This document shows positions 1-9,102 of a stretch of DNA of 64,000 bases, in pieces (within the stretch, counting starts at the first letter, position 1; every line of letters begins with the position of its first letter). The notes under the pieces were generated by a model. That model saw only the letters and a program-made list of their open reading frames with translations, was not told the origin of the DNA and did no database searches. The position numbers were made by a program, and so were the translations under genes. Origin of the DNA: Sphingobacterium allocomposti (GTDB taxonomy: Bacteria; Bacteroidota; Bacteroidia; Sphingobacteriales; Sphingobacteriaceae); the NCBI RefSeq assembly GCF_008124885.1, contig NZ_VNHX01000001.1:62001-126000 (forward strand), given 5' to 3'.

Positions 1-264
1 GGGTGGATCACGCGAAAAGAGGGTTAGAATTGGATTAGATTTTAACAGAAGAAGTTTGTATCATTTATGTGTCGGTGGAAGTCGTGTAATCGGTTCGCTA
101 AATTGTTCAATTTGCGTCCGTACTAAGACCGACCAGCGTCTATTATACGCGTTGGGTTTCTGCAAATACCTGTTTTCAGCGCTATGGAAAACTTTCGCCG
201 CTGTTGAAGCTTCTGTTGGAAAGGAGAATCGTAATGAAACCCTCAATGAATAAATTTTAAACGG

Positions 265-639
265 ATGAAAAAGATTATAACGACGAATGCGCATGCGCCG
301 ATGGATTACGGAGCTGCTCTAATTTTACTTGCCGGACCGTGGATTCTTCAATTTGCCCACATCCCGGAAGCCAAGATGACATTTGTTTTTGCGGGAGCAC
401 TGGTTCTCGTCATGTCTCTCTTTACCCGTTATGAAGGTGGGTTGGTTCGGGTGCTACCTATGAAATTTCATCTGGCAATGGACGTGCTTCTCGGGATTTT
501 TTTAGCGGCGTCGCCTTGGATATTCGGCTTTTTTGCGGAAACTTGGCTGTGGCACGTTCTAATGGGCGTATTTAGTGTGTTCGCAGGGCTTTGTACACGG
601 ACTAACGTGCCCGAATTCCTCTCGCTGAAAGGAATGTAG
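265..639 (+). CDS. SPW-repeat family small membrane protein
   Basis: A 124-residue protein made almost entirely of hydrophobic helices. Two GPW/SPW-type turns are visible, 'GPWIL' near residue 25 and 'SPWIFGF' near residue 83, each following a helix. This is the hallmark of the SPW repeat family (PF03779), which are inner-membrane proteins of unknown function. About four membrane segments can be drawn, at roughly residues 15-32, 38-55, 68-90 and 92-110. It converges with the sigma factor gene, only 36 bp away, and shows no link to the pectin genes. The family call is fairly secure. The function is unknown. Confidence 0.75.
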   Translation: MKKIITTNAHAPMDYGAALILLAGPWILQFAHIPEAKMTFVFAGALVLVMSLFTRYEGGLVRVLPMKFHLAMDVLLGIFLAASPWIFGFFAETWLWHVLMGVFSVFAGLCTRTNVPEFLSLKGM

Positions 640-675
640 CATTAATAGGAGTGGTGTCTCTCCCCTACGAAGGCT

Positions 676-1284
676 TCACATATTATCGAAAAATATGGTG
701 GCATCAAGTTGGAGAGATAACAGGGCGGAAAAGTGGTACAGCGAAATCTTCTTGTCACTAAAAACTTTCTTCAAAGTAGCGACGGCTTTCGACCTGGCGA
801 AGTAAACCGTGCTGGGCGTTGTTCCGAGCTCGTCGCATATTTCAGTCGTGTTTTTTCCTTCCACTACTGACAGCTGGAATATATGGGCTTGCTGTCTCGG
901 GAGTTTTTCAATCTCTTGTACCACTAAGGCAATGAGTTCAGTGTAAATCATTTTTGTAAGTATGTCCTGATCGTCGGAATGTAGTTCTGCCAGTAGCTGG
1001 TCGTCGTGACTATATTTGTTTCTGCTATGTTTAAGATGATCCAAACAGCTGTTTCGCACGACCACATAAAGGAAAGACTTAAGTGGCTCGGCTGAATCAA
1101 ACTGTAACCTACGTTCCCAAAGTTTTACGAATGCATCCGACACAATTTCTGTAGCTACCGGTTTATCTTTTATAAGCTTGTAAGCAAAAAAACGTAAGGG
1201 CTGTGCGTACTGATCCATAAAAAAACGTAATGCGGTTTCTTTACCGGTCTTCAAATCAGAAATCTGTTTGTCGAACGTCTCCAT
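676..1284 (-). CDS. RNA polymerase ECF-type sigma-70 factor (Bacteroidota PUL type)
   Basis: A 202-residue ECF sigma factor. Region 2 covers about residues 20-90 and includes 'VSDAFVKLWERR'. Region 4, the helix-turn-helix, covers about 125-175 and includes 'LPRQQAHIFQLSVVEGKN' and 'TTPSTVYFARSKAVATLKK'. In this group the sigma factor is held by a FecR-like anti-sigma factor and released when an STN-bearing SusC binds its glycan. Here the presumed partners, FecR at 7768-8955 and SusC at 4114-7608, lie upstream in the same direction, but the sigma gene sits at the far end behind a terminator rather than next to FecR. It has its own -7 box, TAAGTTTG, at 1322-1315. The pairing is inferred from proximity. 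Confidence 0.9.
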   Translation of the reverse strand: METFDKQISDLKTGKETALRFFMDQYAQPLRFFAYKLIKDKPVATEIVSDAFVKLWERRLQFDSAEPLKSFLYVVVRNSCLDHLKHSRNKYSHDDQLLAELHSDDQDILTKMIYTELIALVVQEIEKLPRQQAHIFQLSVVEGKNTTEICDELGTTPSTVYFARSKAVATLKKVFSDKKISLYHFSALLSLQLDATIFFDNM

Positions 1285-1314
1285 GTGCCGAAATTAGGTC
1301 TATATGTGGGTACA

Positions 1315-1322
1315 CAAACTTA
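1315..1322 (-). promoter_or_regulatory. -7 box of the ECF sigma gene promoter
   Basis: On the minus strand this reads TAAGTTTG, a full match to the Bacteroidota -7 consensus TAnnTTTG, about 31 bp upstream of the sigma factor ATG. A T-rich stretch lies upstream at the expected -33 position. It supports separate transcription of the sigma gene from the SusC/SusD operon. Confidence 0.45.
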
Positions 1323-1380
1323 AAGCAAATTGCTTGAAATAAAAAATACTTTCCGCGTTTTATAGGGCCGTATGTTTATT

Positions 1381-1416
1381 TAAAAAGAGACTGCCTCAAA
1401 CAGGGGACAGTCTCTT
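1381..1416 (-). terminator. Intrinsic terminator of the FecR-SusC-SusD-lipoprotein operon
   Basis: A perfect 9-bp stem, AAGAGACTG at 1385-1393 against CAGTCTCTT at 1408-1416, with a 14-nt loop. On the minus strand it is followed by a T-rich tract. It lies 29 bp past the stop of the lipoprotein gene and separates that operon from the sigma gene. Confidence 0.75.
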
Positions 1417-1444
1417 CGAAAAGTTTAGGCGTTAGAGAGTCGAA

Positions 1445-2266
1445 TTACTCGGCTTTGAACATCCAGAACCAAGCGTTGTTCGTACCAGGCTCGCGGTAAG
1501 AAAGGGCCATCTTTTCATTATTAACAACAAGTATATCGTACTCGTAAATTGGGGCGCCACCTTCGTTTGGAGACTTACCACACAGTACGGTAACACCTTT
1601 TGTCGTTAATTTTCCCTGTGCCCACACGGTTCCGTTTTCCGTGGTGATTTTCTTACCCATATCGAAGGCAAATGTTCCAGTTTCTGTCTGGCCATTAGAC
1701 TTGATCTTCGCTAATTTGGCACCGCGCAATGAGAATACCATTTTGGCCCCAGTCCCTTCTCCAGGCGCCTGTCCGTCGATGTCTGCCTCCGTCAACACCC
1801 ACCATGCAGGGGCGTTGTTTGTTAGGTATCCGCCGTTGCCCCAAACATGAGGCAGCGTGGTATCCCACACCCAATTTTTTTCCCCGCCGTCGGTGAGGAA
1901 GCCCCACTCCAACGGAACCTCGAAGGTCAGCTCATCGACGGTTACGGTTAGTGTTTTTTGGATTTTGCTACCATCTGCGTTTAGGCCTGTAAAAATGATT
2001 TCGTTTTCTCCGGTCGTGACTAGTAGTACGGTGTCTGTCTTCTTTTGTGTCAGACCGGTGCCATAGTCCCAGGAAGATAGCACACGGCTTTGGTTGTTGA
2101 GTACAATTTTATTGCTTCTTTTGCCATTCACCATTACTGGATCGGCGGAAATTTCCAGTTGTTCGGCAGTGATGGAGGAGCCCAGTTCGAGTCTGTTCTC
2201 TATAGGTTCGCATCCGGCCGATAAAAATGTCGCTATGACGGACAGTATATAACATAAATTTTTCAT
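1445..2266 (-). CDS. PUL-associated surface lipoprotein, probable glycan-binding protein
   Basis: A 273-residue lipoprotein. A short signal ends in the lipobox LSAGC with Cys19. Residues about 25-115 look like a PKD/Ig-type beta domain ('VLSSWDYGTGLTQKKTDTV' and 'TLTVTVDE'). The remainder is rich in Trp and Gly and has a lectin-like appearance. Position directly after SusD fits the third gene of an ECF-regulated SusC/SusD operon, usually a surface glycan-binding protein (SusE/F or SGBP role). No catalytic motif is visible. The glycan bound cannot be told from the sequence. Confidence 0.65.
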   Translation of the reverse strand: MKNLCYILSVIATFLSAGCEPIENRLELGSSITAEQLEISADPVMVNGKRSNKIVLNNQSRVLSSWDYGTGLTQKKTDTVLLVTTGENEIIFTGLNADGSKIQKTLTVTVDELTFEVPLEWGFLTDGGEKNWVWDTTLPHVWGNGGYLTNNAPAWWVLTEADIDGQAPGEGTGAKMVFSLRGAKLAKIKSNGQTETGTFAFDMGKKITTENGTVWAQGKLTTKGVTVLCGKSPNEGGAPIYEYDILVVNNEKMALSYREPGTNNAWFWMFKAE

Positions 2267-2358
2267 ACCTCTTCGTTAGTGTTTTTTTGGTCACCTGAAA
2301 TATCTGGATATCCTATTTGTTCTATCAAACTCACATTTCAAACATCAACAATCTGTTG

Positions 2359-4047
2359 TTACCAGCCCGGGAATTCCTGTGCTGCACCGCCCCAGCCTTT
2401 GTTTTGCGTAAGTACGCCGTCCGATAGGGCGATTTGTGACGTCGGAATAGGCCAAAAGCCACCAGTCTCTTCATATCGTGCTCGATATCCTCCTCCGAAA
2501 GCACGCATTTGCGTATCGATCCCTTTATTTTTGATGCTGACGCCTTCCTGCCGTGCCAGTGCCTCTGGAGCATCATGCCACCGCATCAAATCGAAATAGC
2601 GCAGCCCTTCGAATGCGAGCTCCCACCGACGTTCGCGCTTTAACGCAGTGAGCGAATAGGGAACGGGACTCAGATTTGCGCGTGCGCGAACGCGGTTTAA
2701 GTTGGTGTTTGTTTCCGTAAGTTCGGCATGCATAAGCAACACGTCGGCAAACCGGATAAGCACCATGTCCTGCGTGTGGGCCAGTTGGTATTCGGCGGGT
2801 GCAGCATCCGCTAATATCGCGTAGGAAGGAATGAGTGCACTATCTTGATATGCTGTTATTGCGATGTATTTCTTTTGCCAGAGCCCCGTTTCCTCCATTT
2901 GGTTGTCAGCTCCATAGATATAATTTTCCACGTCTGTTTCGACATTAATGATCGATCCGGTTCTACGAATGTCATTTGGCTCCGCCAACCGCCACTCGTT
3001 CCATAACGTCGTGTTGACCGGCCCGGCGCCCCACCCTTGACCAAATGGGAAGGTACCGGCCTGCCCGTTGTTTGAGCGGAGCCCAAAATGCAGGTTTAAC
3101 TGGTTGGAATAGCCTAATATATATTGATCGCCCCAGTCTACCAGTGTTCCAAACTTTACGGCGAAGACAGTTTCCTTATTCCCGTCTCCAGCGTAGCGTA
3201 AATTATTATCCTGTGCATATTTATAGTCTTTCTTTGTAAATTCGTTGGCATATGGCCATAGATTTCGGAAATCGTCCACCAGATCATGTCCGCTGTTGGC
3301 TATACACTCCTCCAGCCATTCTACAACAGCCGTCTTTGTGATGGAGCCGCCTGATGCCAGGGGCAGGTCGGGCTTGTTATAATAGCCAGTATAGAATAAG
3401 AATACCCGGGCTAGCAGCGCCTGCGCTGCCCACTTTGTGGCGTGTCCCGAGGCGACGCTGCTATAGGGCGCGGCGGGCATGAGTTCGATAGCAGTTTTTA
3501 AATCTTCTGCAATAACAGCATAGGTCTCCTCCGCGGCAGACTTTGGAATATTAGACACGTCGGTAGAGGTTACCAAGGGTACCTCACCAAACATCTGTGA
3601 GAGTTCAAAATAATAAAGAGCTCGCAGAAAATGAACCTCGCCTAGTACTTGGTTATGTTGGGACTCGTCAGCCCATCCATCCACTTGATGCAGTGTTTCC
3701 AGTGCTGTATTAGCACGGAATATACCTTGGAACCGGGCAGTCCAGAAGGGGAGAAAACGATCCGGTTGAGTATTCATAAAATGATCTAGGCCCTGCATAT
3801 CTCTGTCGTTTTCACCGCCTCCTCCGAAACGATCGTCTGCCGCTAGTTCTGCCATATAAAAATGAGAATGCTGGATGTTCGACACAGCAATATTGAGGCT
3901 CGCGTATATTCCAGTGAGCATTGCGTTTGCGTCGGCAACGGTGACTGGAAAGTTACCGGTATTCTTTTTGTCATAGCTTTCCGAATCCAGGAATTTCTCA
4001 CAGGAAGTCAACAAACAAGCTATTAAGGGGATAATTATCTTTTTCAT
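2359..4047 (-). CDS. susD: SusD/RagB-family nutrient-binding outer-membrane lipoprotein
   Basis: A 562-residue SusD homolog. The signal peptide ends in the lipobox LLTSC with Cys16. The N-terminal SusD-like domain carries 'FRANTALETLHQVDG' and 'GEVHFLRALYYFELSQMFGEVPLV', and the C-terminal RagB/SusD domain carries 'ERRWELAFEGLRYFDLMRWHD', both strong family signatures. It caps the SusC barrel encoded just upstream at 4114-7608 and captures the oligosaccharide at the cell surface. It follows SusC by 66 bp and precedes the lipoprotein gene by 92 bp in the same leftward operon. The ligand is unknown. Confidence 0.95.
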   Translation of the reverse strand: MKKIIIPLIACLLTSCEKFLDSESYDKKNTGNFPVTVADANAMLTGIYASLNIAVSNIQHSHFYMAELAADDRFGGGGENDRDMQGLDHFMNTQPDRFLPFWTARFQGIFRANTALETLHQVDGWADESQHNQVLGEVHFLRALYYFELSQMFGEVPLVTSTDVSNIPKSAAEETYAVIAEDLKTAIELMPAAPYSSVASGHATKWAAQALLARVFLFYTGYYNKPDLPLASGGSITKTAVVEWLEECIANSGHDLVDDFRNLWPYANEFTKKDYKYAQDNNLRYAGDGNKETVFAVKFGTLVDWGDQYILGYSNQLNLHFGLRSNNGQAGTFPFGQGWGAGPVNTTLWNEWRLAEPNDIRRTGSIINVETDVENYIYGADNQMEETGLWQKKYIAITAYQDSALIPSYAILADAAPAEYQLAHTQDMVLIRFADVLLMHAELTETNTNLNRVRARANLSPVPYSLTALKRERRWELAFEGLRYFDLMRWHDAPEALARQEGVSIKNKGIDTQMRAFGGGYRARYEETGGFWPIPTSQIALSDGVLTQNKGWGGAAQEFPGW

Positions 4048-4113
4048 CTGATTAAATTATCTAGTGTTAATCATCAATAGTATAGATGAGCTCGTTGCGC
4101 TCGGTTTATTCTT

Positions 4114-7100
4114 TTAAAATTTAAGGTTCAAACCAAACATAACCGTTCTTGGTTGCGGATAGAAGCCCAGATCTATCCCTGTTACCCAGGATTCGTCGTA
4201 ACCATAGCCTATCTCCGGATCCATCCCGCTATAACCGGTCAGGGTCAGTAGATTCTGTACGGTGGCATACATACGTAACTGGCTGAATGGTGATTTATTC
4301 CACAGCTTTCGAAAGTCATATCCCAGCGTGATGTTCTGTATTTTGACGAAGTCGCCGTTTTCAATGTATATATCGGATATATACTGATTGTTGGTGTGGC
4401 TGCCGCTCGTAAGCCGGGGTAGTTTGTTCGAGGTACCTTCGCCATGCCAGCGCTCAAATATTTCAGTCGTATAATTTTGCAACGGGCTGTCGGCAAACGA
4501 ACGATATGACTTCGCAATTTGGTGCCCGAAGGAACCGATTGCGGTTAGAGAAAGGTCGAAACCTCTGTAACCGAAGTTGAGGTTTAGGCCACCGCTGAAA
4601 TCGGGATGCGGGTTCCCGATCATCACTTTGTCGTCGTCCGTAATTGCGCCATCTCGATTACTGTCTACGAAGATCACATCGCCGGGCTGCGCATTTGGAA
4701 GGACGCCTAACCCGGTAGCTCTTAGCGCATCAATTTGTTCTTGCGTTTGAAAAATGCCATCGGTCTGGAATCCATAAAAATATCCAATGGGATAACCCAC
4801 TTGGGCACGGTACATCTCTTTTGTACCTTGGCTAAGGACATCTGGCTGTCCGTGGATGATTCCCTCCAAGTTAGCGATGCGTAACACTTTATTTTTATTA
4901 TACGCTCCATTGATACCGATGCCATATCGAAAGTCGCCGCTAGTTTCTGTCCAGTTAAGTCCAAATTCTATCCCCTTGTTTTCAACATCTCCGCCGTTGA
5001 TAAAAGGGGCTGATGTTCCGTAAATAGCTAGTACCGGCGCCTGAACAAGCCAGTCCTTTGTGGTCTTTTTATACCAGTCAAAAACAACCGATAGTTTGTT
5101 ATTGAGGAACCGTGAATCGAAGCCGATATTCAGTTGTTCCGAGGTCTCCCAGCTAATATCGGGGTTTGCCAGTATGTCGGGGTAAGCCCCTCGATTTAAC
5201 GTACTCTTGTTGTTGCCAAAATAGTAGCCGTTTTTCGCGTCAATAGCAATAGTTGCTAAATATTGGAATGGCGCAATATTCGCGTTTCCGTTTTGACCCC
5301 AGCTTGCTCTCAATTTCATGAAGTCCATCCAACCATTATCCCTCAGAAACTCCTCGTTGGTTATTACCCATCCTGCTGAGGCGGAAGGGAAATATCCCCA
5401 GCGGTTTCCTTTAGCAAAGTTAGACGAACCGTCTGCGCGTAGCGTGAAGGACGCCATATAAGTTTCTTTTATATTATAGTTTGCGCGCCCAAAGAAGGAA
5501 GCGATGGATCCTTCGGGCCAGTGCACGCCGCCGACAGTAGGTATAAAGCCTGCGTAACCTTGAGCGTTGCTGACCCATGCCTTGTTCCACTGTCCTGGAA
5601 ACGACGAGTTTGCGGTTACGACGCTTAAATCTTCACCGAGTCCGGTTTTTTCAACCGATTGCCCGATGACCAGGTCTAATTGATGGTCCTCTCTGGGATC
5701 CATGCGGTACCTTAATGTGTTTTCAAGCAGCAGATTGTAGCCGAGCCCTTGGTTCTGAGATATATCATCTACAGCGTTGGTGAGCGTAGTCGAAAGAGCG
5801 TACGTCGGTGTGTATTGCCTATAGGAGGACGCATTAAGCCGGTAACCGAAATTAGATCTGAAAACCAGATTTTTGATCGGTTGAATCTCCAGATACGCGT
5901 TTACGGACAGGTTGTGGCTCTTACTTAGGTTGTGTCCGCGGCGATAGTACATTTCGGCAACAGGGTTTGCGGTGGCTCCATCAAACACCCATCCATCGGC
6001 CTCTTTGCTCGCGAGGTCATAATATCCGCCATTGTCGTTTAGGAGCGGCAACAGTGGATTTCCTACGAGCATATTATGTATATCGTTCCAATAGATGTTA
6101 CCGATTCCGATACCCGACCGCTTGCTGAAGCCGTAATTGACATTTTCACCGAAGGTGATGATATTGAACTCATCATTCTTGAGTAAGATATGCTCGGAAT
6201 TAATGCGGGCCGTGTGACGTTGAAAGTGGGGTTCAACCGGCACCCCCATGATTCCTTCCCGGTTTGTGATCGAATAGCCTAACGAGAATCTGGATTGGTC
6301 TGATCCGCCCAACATGTTTACCGATGAGTTTTGAAGCACAGCGTTATCATTGTGTATTTCTTTCAGCCAGTTTGTACCGTTCCAGGTGCCGCGCATTATT
6401 TGTTCGTATTGCTTGGGAATAAGTTCGGCCCAGTTATAGGGCTCTGCTCCTTCATTGAAACGTCGCTCATCCTGGATGGCCATATACTCTTTGGCCGTTA
6501 AGAGGGATGGTAGCTTGTAGGCGTTTTGAAGGCCAACATAGTTGTCGATATGGACGGTCATTTTTCCTTCCTTCCCTTGTTTGGTGGTTACGAGCACCAC
6601 CCCGTTTGCCGCTCGCGAGCCATAGATTGCTGCCGATGCGGCGTCCTTCAGCACGTCAATACTTTCGATATCAGAAGGGTTAAGCATATTGATGTCGCCT
6701 CCCGGAACCCCGTCGATTACATACAAAGGAGAGGAGTTCCCTATCGTTCCCAAACCGCGGATGGTGACTTTAAAACTTTCTCCCGGCATGCCGGAGTTTT
6801 GGGTAATCTGTACTCCTGGAGATTGACTCTGCAGGGCCTCGAGGATATTCGGAGTGCTTAACCTTTGGAGATCTTCGCCCTTCACCTGAACCGTCGCTCC
6901 AGTTGTCAGTTTTTTCTTCTGTGTCCCATATCCAACCACTACCACTTCGTCAAGATCATCAAAACTGGCTTTTAAGGTGATGTGTACGACCTGTCGATCA
7001 CCCACGGCAGTTTCTGACCGTTGGAAGCCGACATAAGTGGTTTGAAGGACGTTGTTGTCGGCGTTTACAGAAATGGTAAAATTTCCGTTTTCATCGGTCG

Positions 7101-7608
7101 TGGTTCCAGTGGATGTGCCTAATATCTGTACCGAAGCTCCTTGGATAGGCTGGCCTTGTTCGTCGGTCACCTTACCGCGCACGATGCGCTCCTGCGGGAG
7201 GCTGCGGGAGGCCGCTTCACCAAGGGGCCTTGCTGTGCGCTTCAGAATAATGGTGCCGTCGGAGATTTCCCATGCGATTGGCCTGTCTTTAAAGAGAAGG
7301 GTCAACGTCTTCTCAAGAGATTGATGTTGGATATCCGCCGTGATACGTGTGGAGGCTATGTCTTTCCCATTGAGAAGAAAAGGCATACCGCTTTGTTTTT
7401 GAACGGAGCGCATGACGTTTATCAAAGGCGAATTAACCGCTTTGAGGGAGATATTCTGCGCGAATCCGCTTGCGGAAAGTTTAAAGATGCTCAGGATAGT
7501 AAGTAAGATGGTTAGTTTCATGTTGCGTATCCCACGTTTTATTTCGGATCTGGCAAGGCACCTCCTGCCATAATCGTTCTGTTGTATAAAAAGCATATTT
7601 TTGTACAC
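4114..7608 (-). CDS. susC: SusC/RagA TonB-dependent transporter with N-terminal STN signalling domain
   Basis: A 1164-residue outer-membrane transporter. Residues about 60-125 form an STN (secretin/TonB N-terminal) domain. A carboxypeptidase-D-like regulatory domain at about 143-225 begins 'IVRGKVTDEQGQPIQGAS'. The plug follows, with 'GVVLVTTKQGKEG', then a beta-barrel ending in 'MFGLNLKF' with the usual terminal Phe. The STN domain, absent from the other SusC proteins here, marks a transporter that signals through FecR and an ECF sigma factor. Initiation could instead be at 7521 (residue 30, 'MKLTILLTIL'), but long N-terminal extensions are common in STN-SusC proteins. FecR lies 159 bp upstream. 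The substrate is not evident. Confidence 0.93.
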   Translation of the reverse strand: MYKNMLFIQQNDYGRRCLARSEIKRGIRNMKLTILLTILSIFKLSASGFAQNISLKAVNSPLINVMRSVQKQSGMPFLLNGKDIASTRITADIQHQSLEKTLTLLFKDRPIAWEISDGTIILKRTARPLGEAASRSLPQERIVRGKVTDEQGQPIQGASVQILGTSTGTTTDENGNFTISVNADNNVLQTTYVGFQRSETAVGDRQVVHITLKASFDDLDEVVVVGYGTQKKKLTTGATVQVKGEDLQRLSTPNILEALQSQSPGVQITQNSGMPGESFKVTIRGLGTIGNSSPLYVIDGVPGGDINMLNPSDIESIDVLKDAASAAIYGSRAANGVVLVTTKQGKEGKMTVHIDNYVGLQNAYKLPSLLTAKEYMAIQDERRFNEGAEPYNWAELIPKQYEQIMRGTWNGTNWLKEIHNDNAVLQNSSVNMLGGSDQSRFSLGYSITNREGIMGVPVEPHFQRHTARINSEHILLKNDEFNIITFGENVNYGFSKRSGIGIGNIYWNDIHNMLVGNPLLPLLNDNGGYYDLASKEADGWVFDGATANPVAEMYYRRGHNLSKSHNLSVNAYLEIQPIKNLVFRSNFGYRLNASSYRQYTPTYALSTTLTNAVDDISQNQGLGYNLLLENTLRYRMDPREDHQLDLVIGQSVEKTGLGEDLSVVTANSSFPGQWNKAWVSNAQGYAGFIPTVGGVHWPEGSIASFFGRANYNIKETYMASFTLRADGSSNFAKGNRWGYFPSASAGWVITNEEFLRDNGWMDFMKLRASWGQNGNANIAPFQYLATIAIDAKNGYYFGNNKSTLNRGAYPDILANPDISWETSEQLNIGFDSRFLNNKLSVVFDWYKKTTKDWLVQAPVLAIYGTSAPFINGGDVENKGIEFGLNWTETSGDFRYGIGINGAYNKNKVLRIANLEGIIHGQPDVLSQGTKEMYRAQVGYPIGYFYGFQTDGIFQTQEQIDALRATGLGVLPNAQPGDVIFVDSNRDGAITDDDKVMIGNPHPDFSGGLNLNFGYRGFDLSLTAIGSFGHQIAKSYRSFADSPLQNYTTEIFERWHGEGTSNKLPRLTSGSHTNNQYISDIYIENGDFVKIQNITLGYDFRKLWNKSPFSQLRMYATVQNLLTLTGYSGMDPEIGYGYDESWVTGIDLGFYPQPRTVMFGLNLKF

Positions 7609-7767
7609 TAGATTTGTTGTGAATTAAGTGTTTACTGATCGTAGCACACAATAAGTCTCTTCGGACCGGATAGGGTGTGCGAGACCCTGTTCGGTTCTCT
7701 ATTTACGTAAAGGTTACGTAGGATAGGCGATGTTTGTAAAGTCCATAGGTTTTTTGTTTAGTGTTTA

Positions 7768-8955
7768 TTATTGGATAACTATTAATTGCTGATATGTCCC
7801 CCGTGACTTGAGCTTGAATTTCACGCCACTTTTTTCGAGGATTCTTAGTACCTCAGCTAAGTTTTTTTCACGGCCGATTTCTCCGTAAAAATATGTCGGT
7901 GGTATTACTCCCTGATATGCCACGTCTATATTATACCAACGGCTGATACTCTTCATCAAATCGCGTAGTTCCGTTTCATAAAATAGGAATTTGTTTTCCT
8001 TCCAGGCGATGAAGCTTTCGACGTCTACATTTTTTAACTTAAGCCCGTCCGAAGAATAGACTGCCTGCTCGTTGGGGGATAGACGAACCCGATGATGGCC
8101 GGCGCTTACTGTTACTGCTCCTTCGACCAGCGTCGTAGTCGTGTTTGTGTCGTCGGGATAAGCAGAGATATTAAATGAGGTCCCTGTCACTTCTACTGTC
8201 TGATGTTCGCTGTGAACTTCGAATGGTACGCGGCTATTGTTGTGTTCGAATTTCGCTACCTGAAAGTATGCCTCGCCTTTTAGACGGACAAGACGTTTCT
8301 GCTGATCGAAGACGAGCGGATATTCAAGCTCAGACCCTGCATTTAGCCAAATCCGGCTACCATCGGCAAGGGTAATATTGTATTTTCCGCCCTTTGGGAC
8401 TTTTATCGTAGCGGTGATGTTGGCAGACTTCGCTTTATCTAAGGATAGCAGCGGCGTGCCGTCGCTGTAAGCAAGCTGCCCCTGAAGGGTGATGCCGTCT
8501 TTATCACTACGTAAATTGATTTTCTGGCCGTTGGAAAGCACTAGTTCAGCCTTGTTAGAACCGCCTTGAATGGCAGATAGTGTCATTTCAGCTTTTTTAT
8601 CAGATAGGTTTTCCCACTGAAGAAAGCTAAATGCACCGATTATGAGCAGTACCGCTGCTGCTACGTATATGGCCACGGTCGTTTTTTGCTGTCGGTAGAG
8701 AGTAGAGGGCGTTGGTTGGATCTTTTGTAAGACGTCGGCTTTTAACTGTTCTGTCCACTCTTGTTGATTCTCCTGATTCAATTCCATCCAAAGCATGACG
8801 TCTTCGAAGAGCGCTGACCCGTCTAGGATTTTCTCGAATAGCGCCTCATGTTCAGGTGCATCGGACCGCCACTGATTTAATATTATTGTTTCTTCGTCGC
8901 TTATTGCGCCTTCAAGATATCGTTTTATAATTCTCGCTATAGCCGTAGAATCCAT
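7768..8955 (-). CDS. fecR: FecR-family anti-sigma factor
   Basis: A 395-residue membrane-anchored anti-sigma factor. It has a cytoplasmic N-terminal region (1-90), one membrane helix at about 92-112 ('AIYVAAAVLLIIGAF'), a periplasmic FecR domain at about 185-290 ('VPKGGKYNITLADGSRIWLN', 'LKGEAYFQVAK', 'VEVTGTSFNISAY'), and a C-terminal DUF4974/STN-like segment ('LAEVLRILEKSGVKFKLK'). It is the expected partner of the STN domain of the SusC encoded next. The cognate sigma factor is probably the one at 676-1284, although the two are not adjacent. The gene heads the leftward SusC/SusD operon. Confidence 0.92.
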   Translation of the reverse strand: MDSTAIARIIKRYLEGAISDEETIILNQWRSDAPEHEALFEKILDGSALFEDVMLWMELNQENQQEWTEQLKADVLQKIQPTPSTLYRQQKTTVAIYVAAAVLLIIGAFSFLQWENLSDKKAEMTLSAIQGGSNKAELVLSNGQKINLRSDKDGITLQGQLAYSDGTPLLSLDKAKSANITATIKVPKGGKYNITLADGSRIWLNAGSELEYPLVFDQQKRLVRLKGEAYFQVAKFEHNNSRVPFEVHSEHQTVEVTGTSFNISAYPDDTNTTTTLVEGAVTVSAGHHRVRLSPNEQAVYSSDGLKLKNVDVESFIAWKENKFLFYETELRDLMKSISRWYNIDVAYQGVIPPTYFYGEIGREKNLAEVLRILEKSGVKFKLKSRGTYQQLIVIQ

Positions 8956-9102
8956 AGATGTTTATATCGGTTATACGCATACAACGAACAGAGCGACGAA
9001 ATCTTAGCAGATTTTTAAAAAAAGACAACAGCAGAATTATTAAACAGCAGAGCACAGCGAGGAAGGAGAGTAAAACGCGCCGCGCAAGGCTCTCCGCGAT
9101 CT

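Noticed and set aside
56..294. Overlapping short reading frames on both strands before the SPW gene
   Set aside because: Neither has recognisable composition, start signals or domains. Nothing is supported in 1-264 apart from the leader of the SPW gene.
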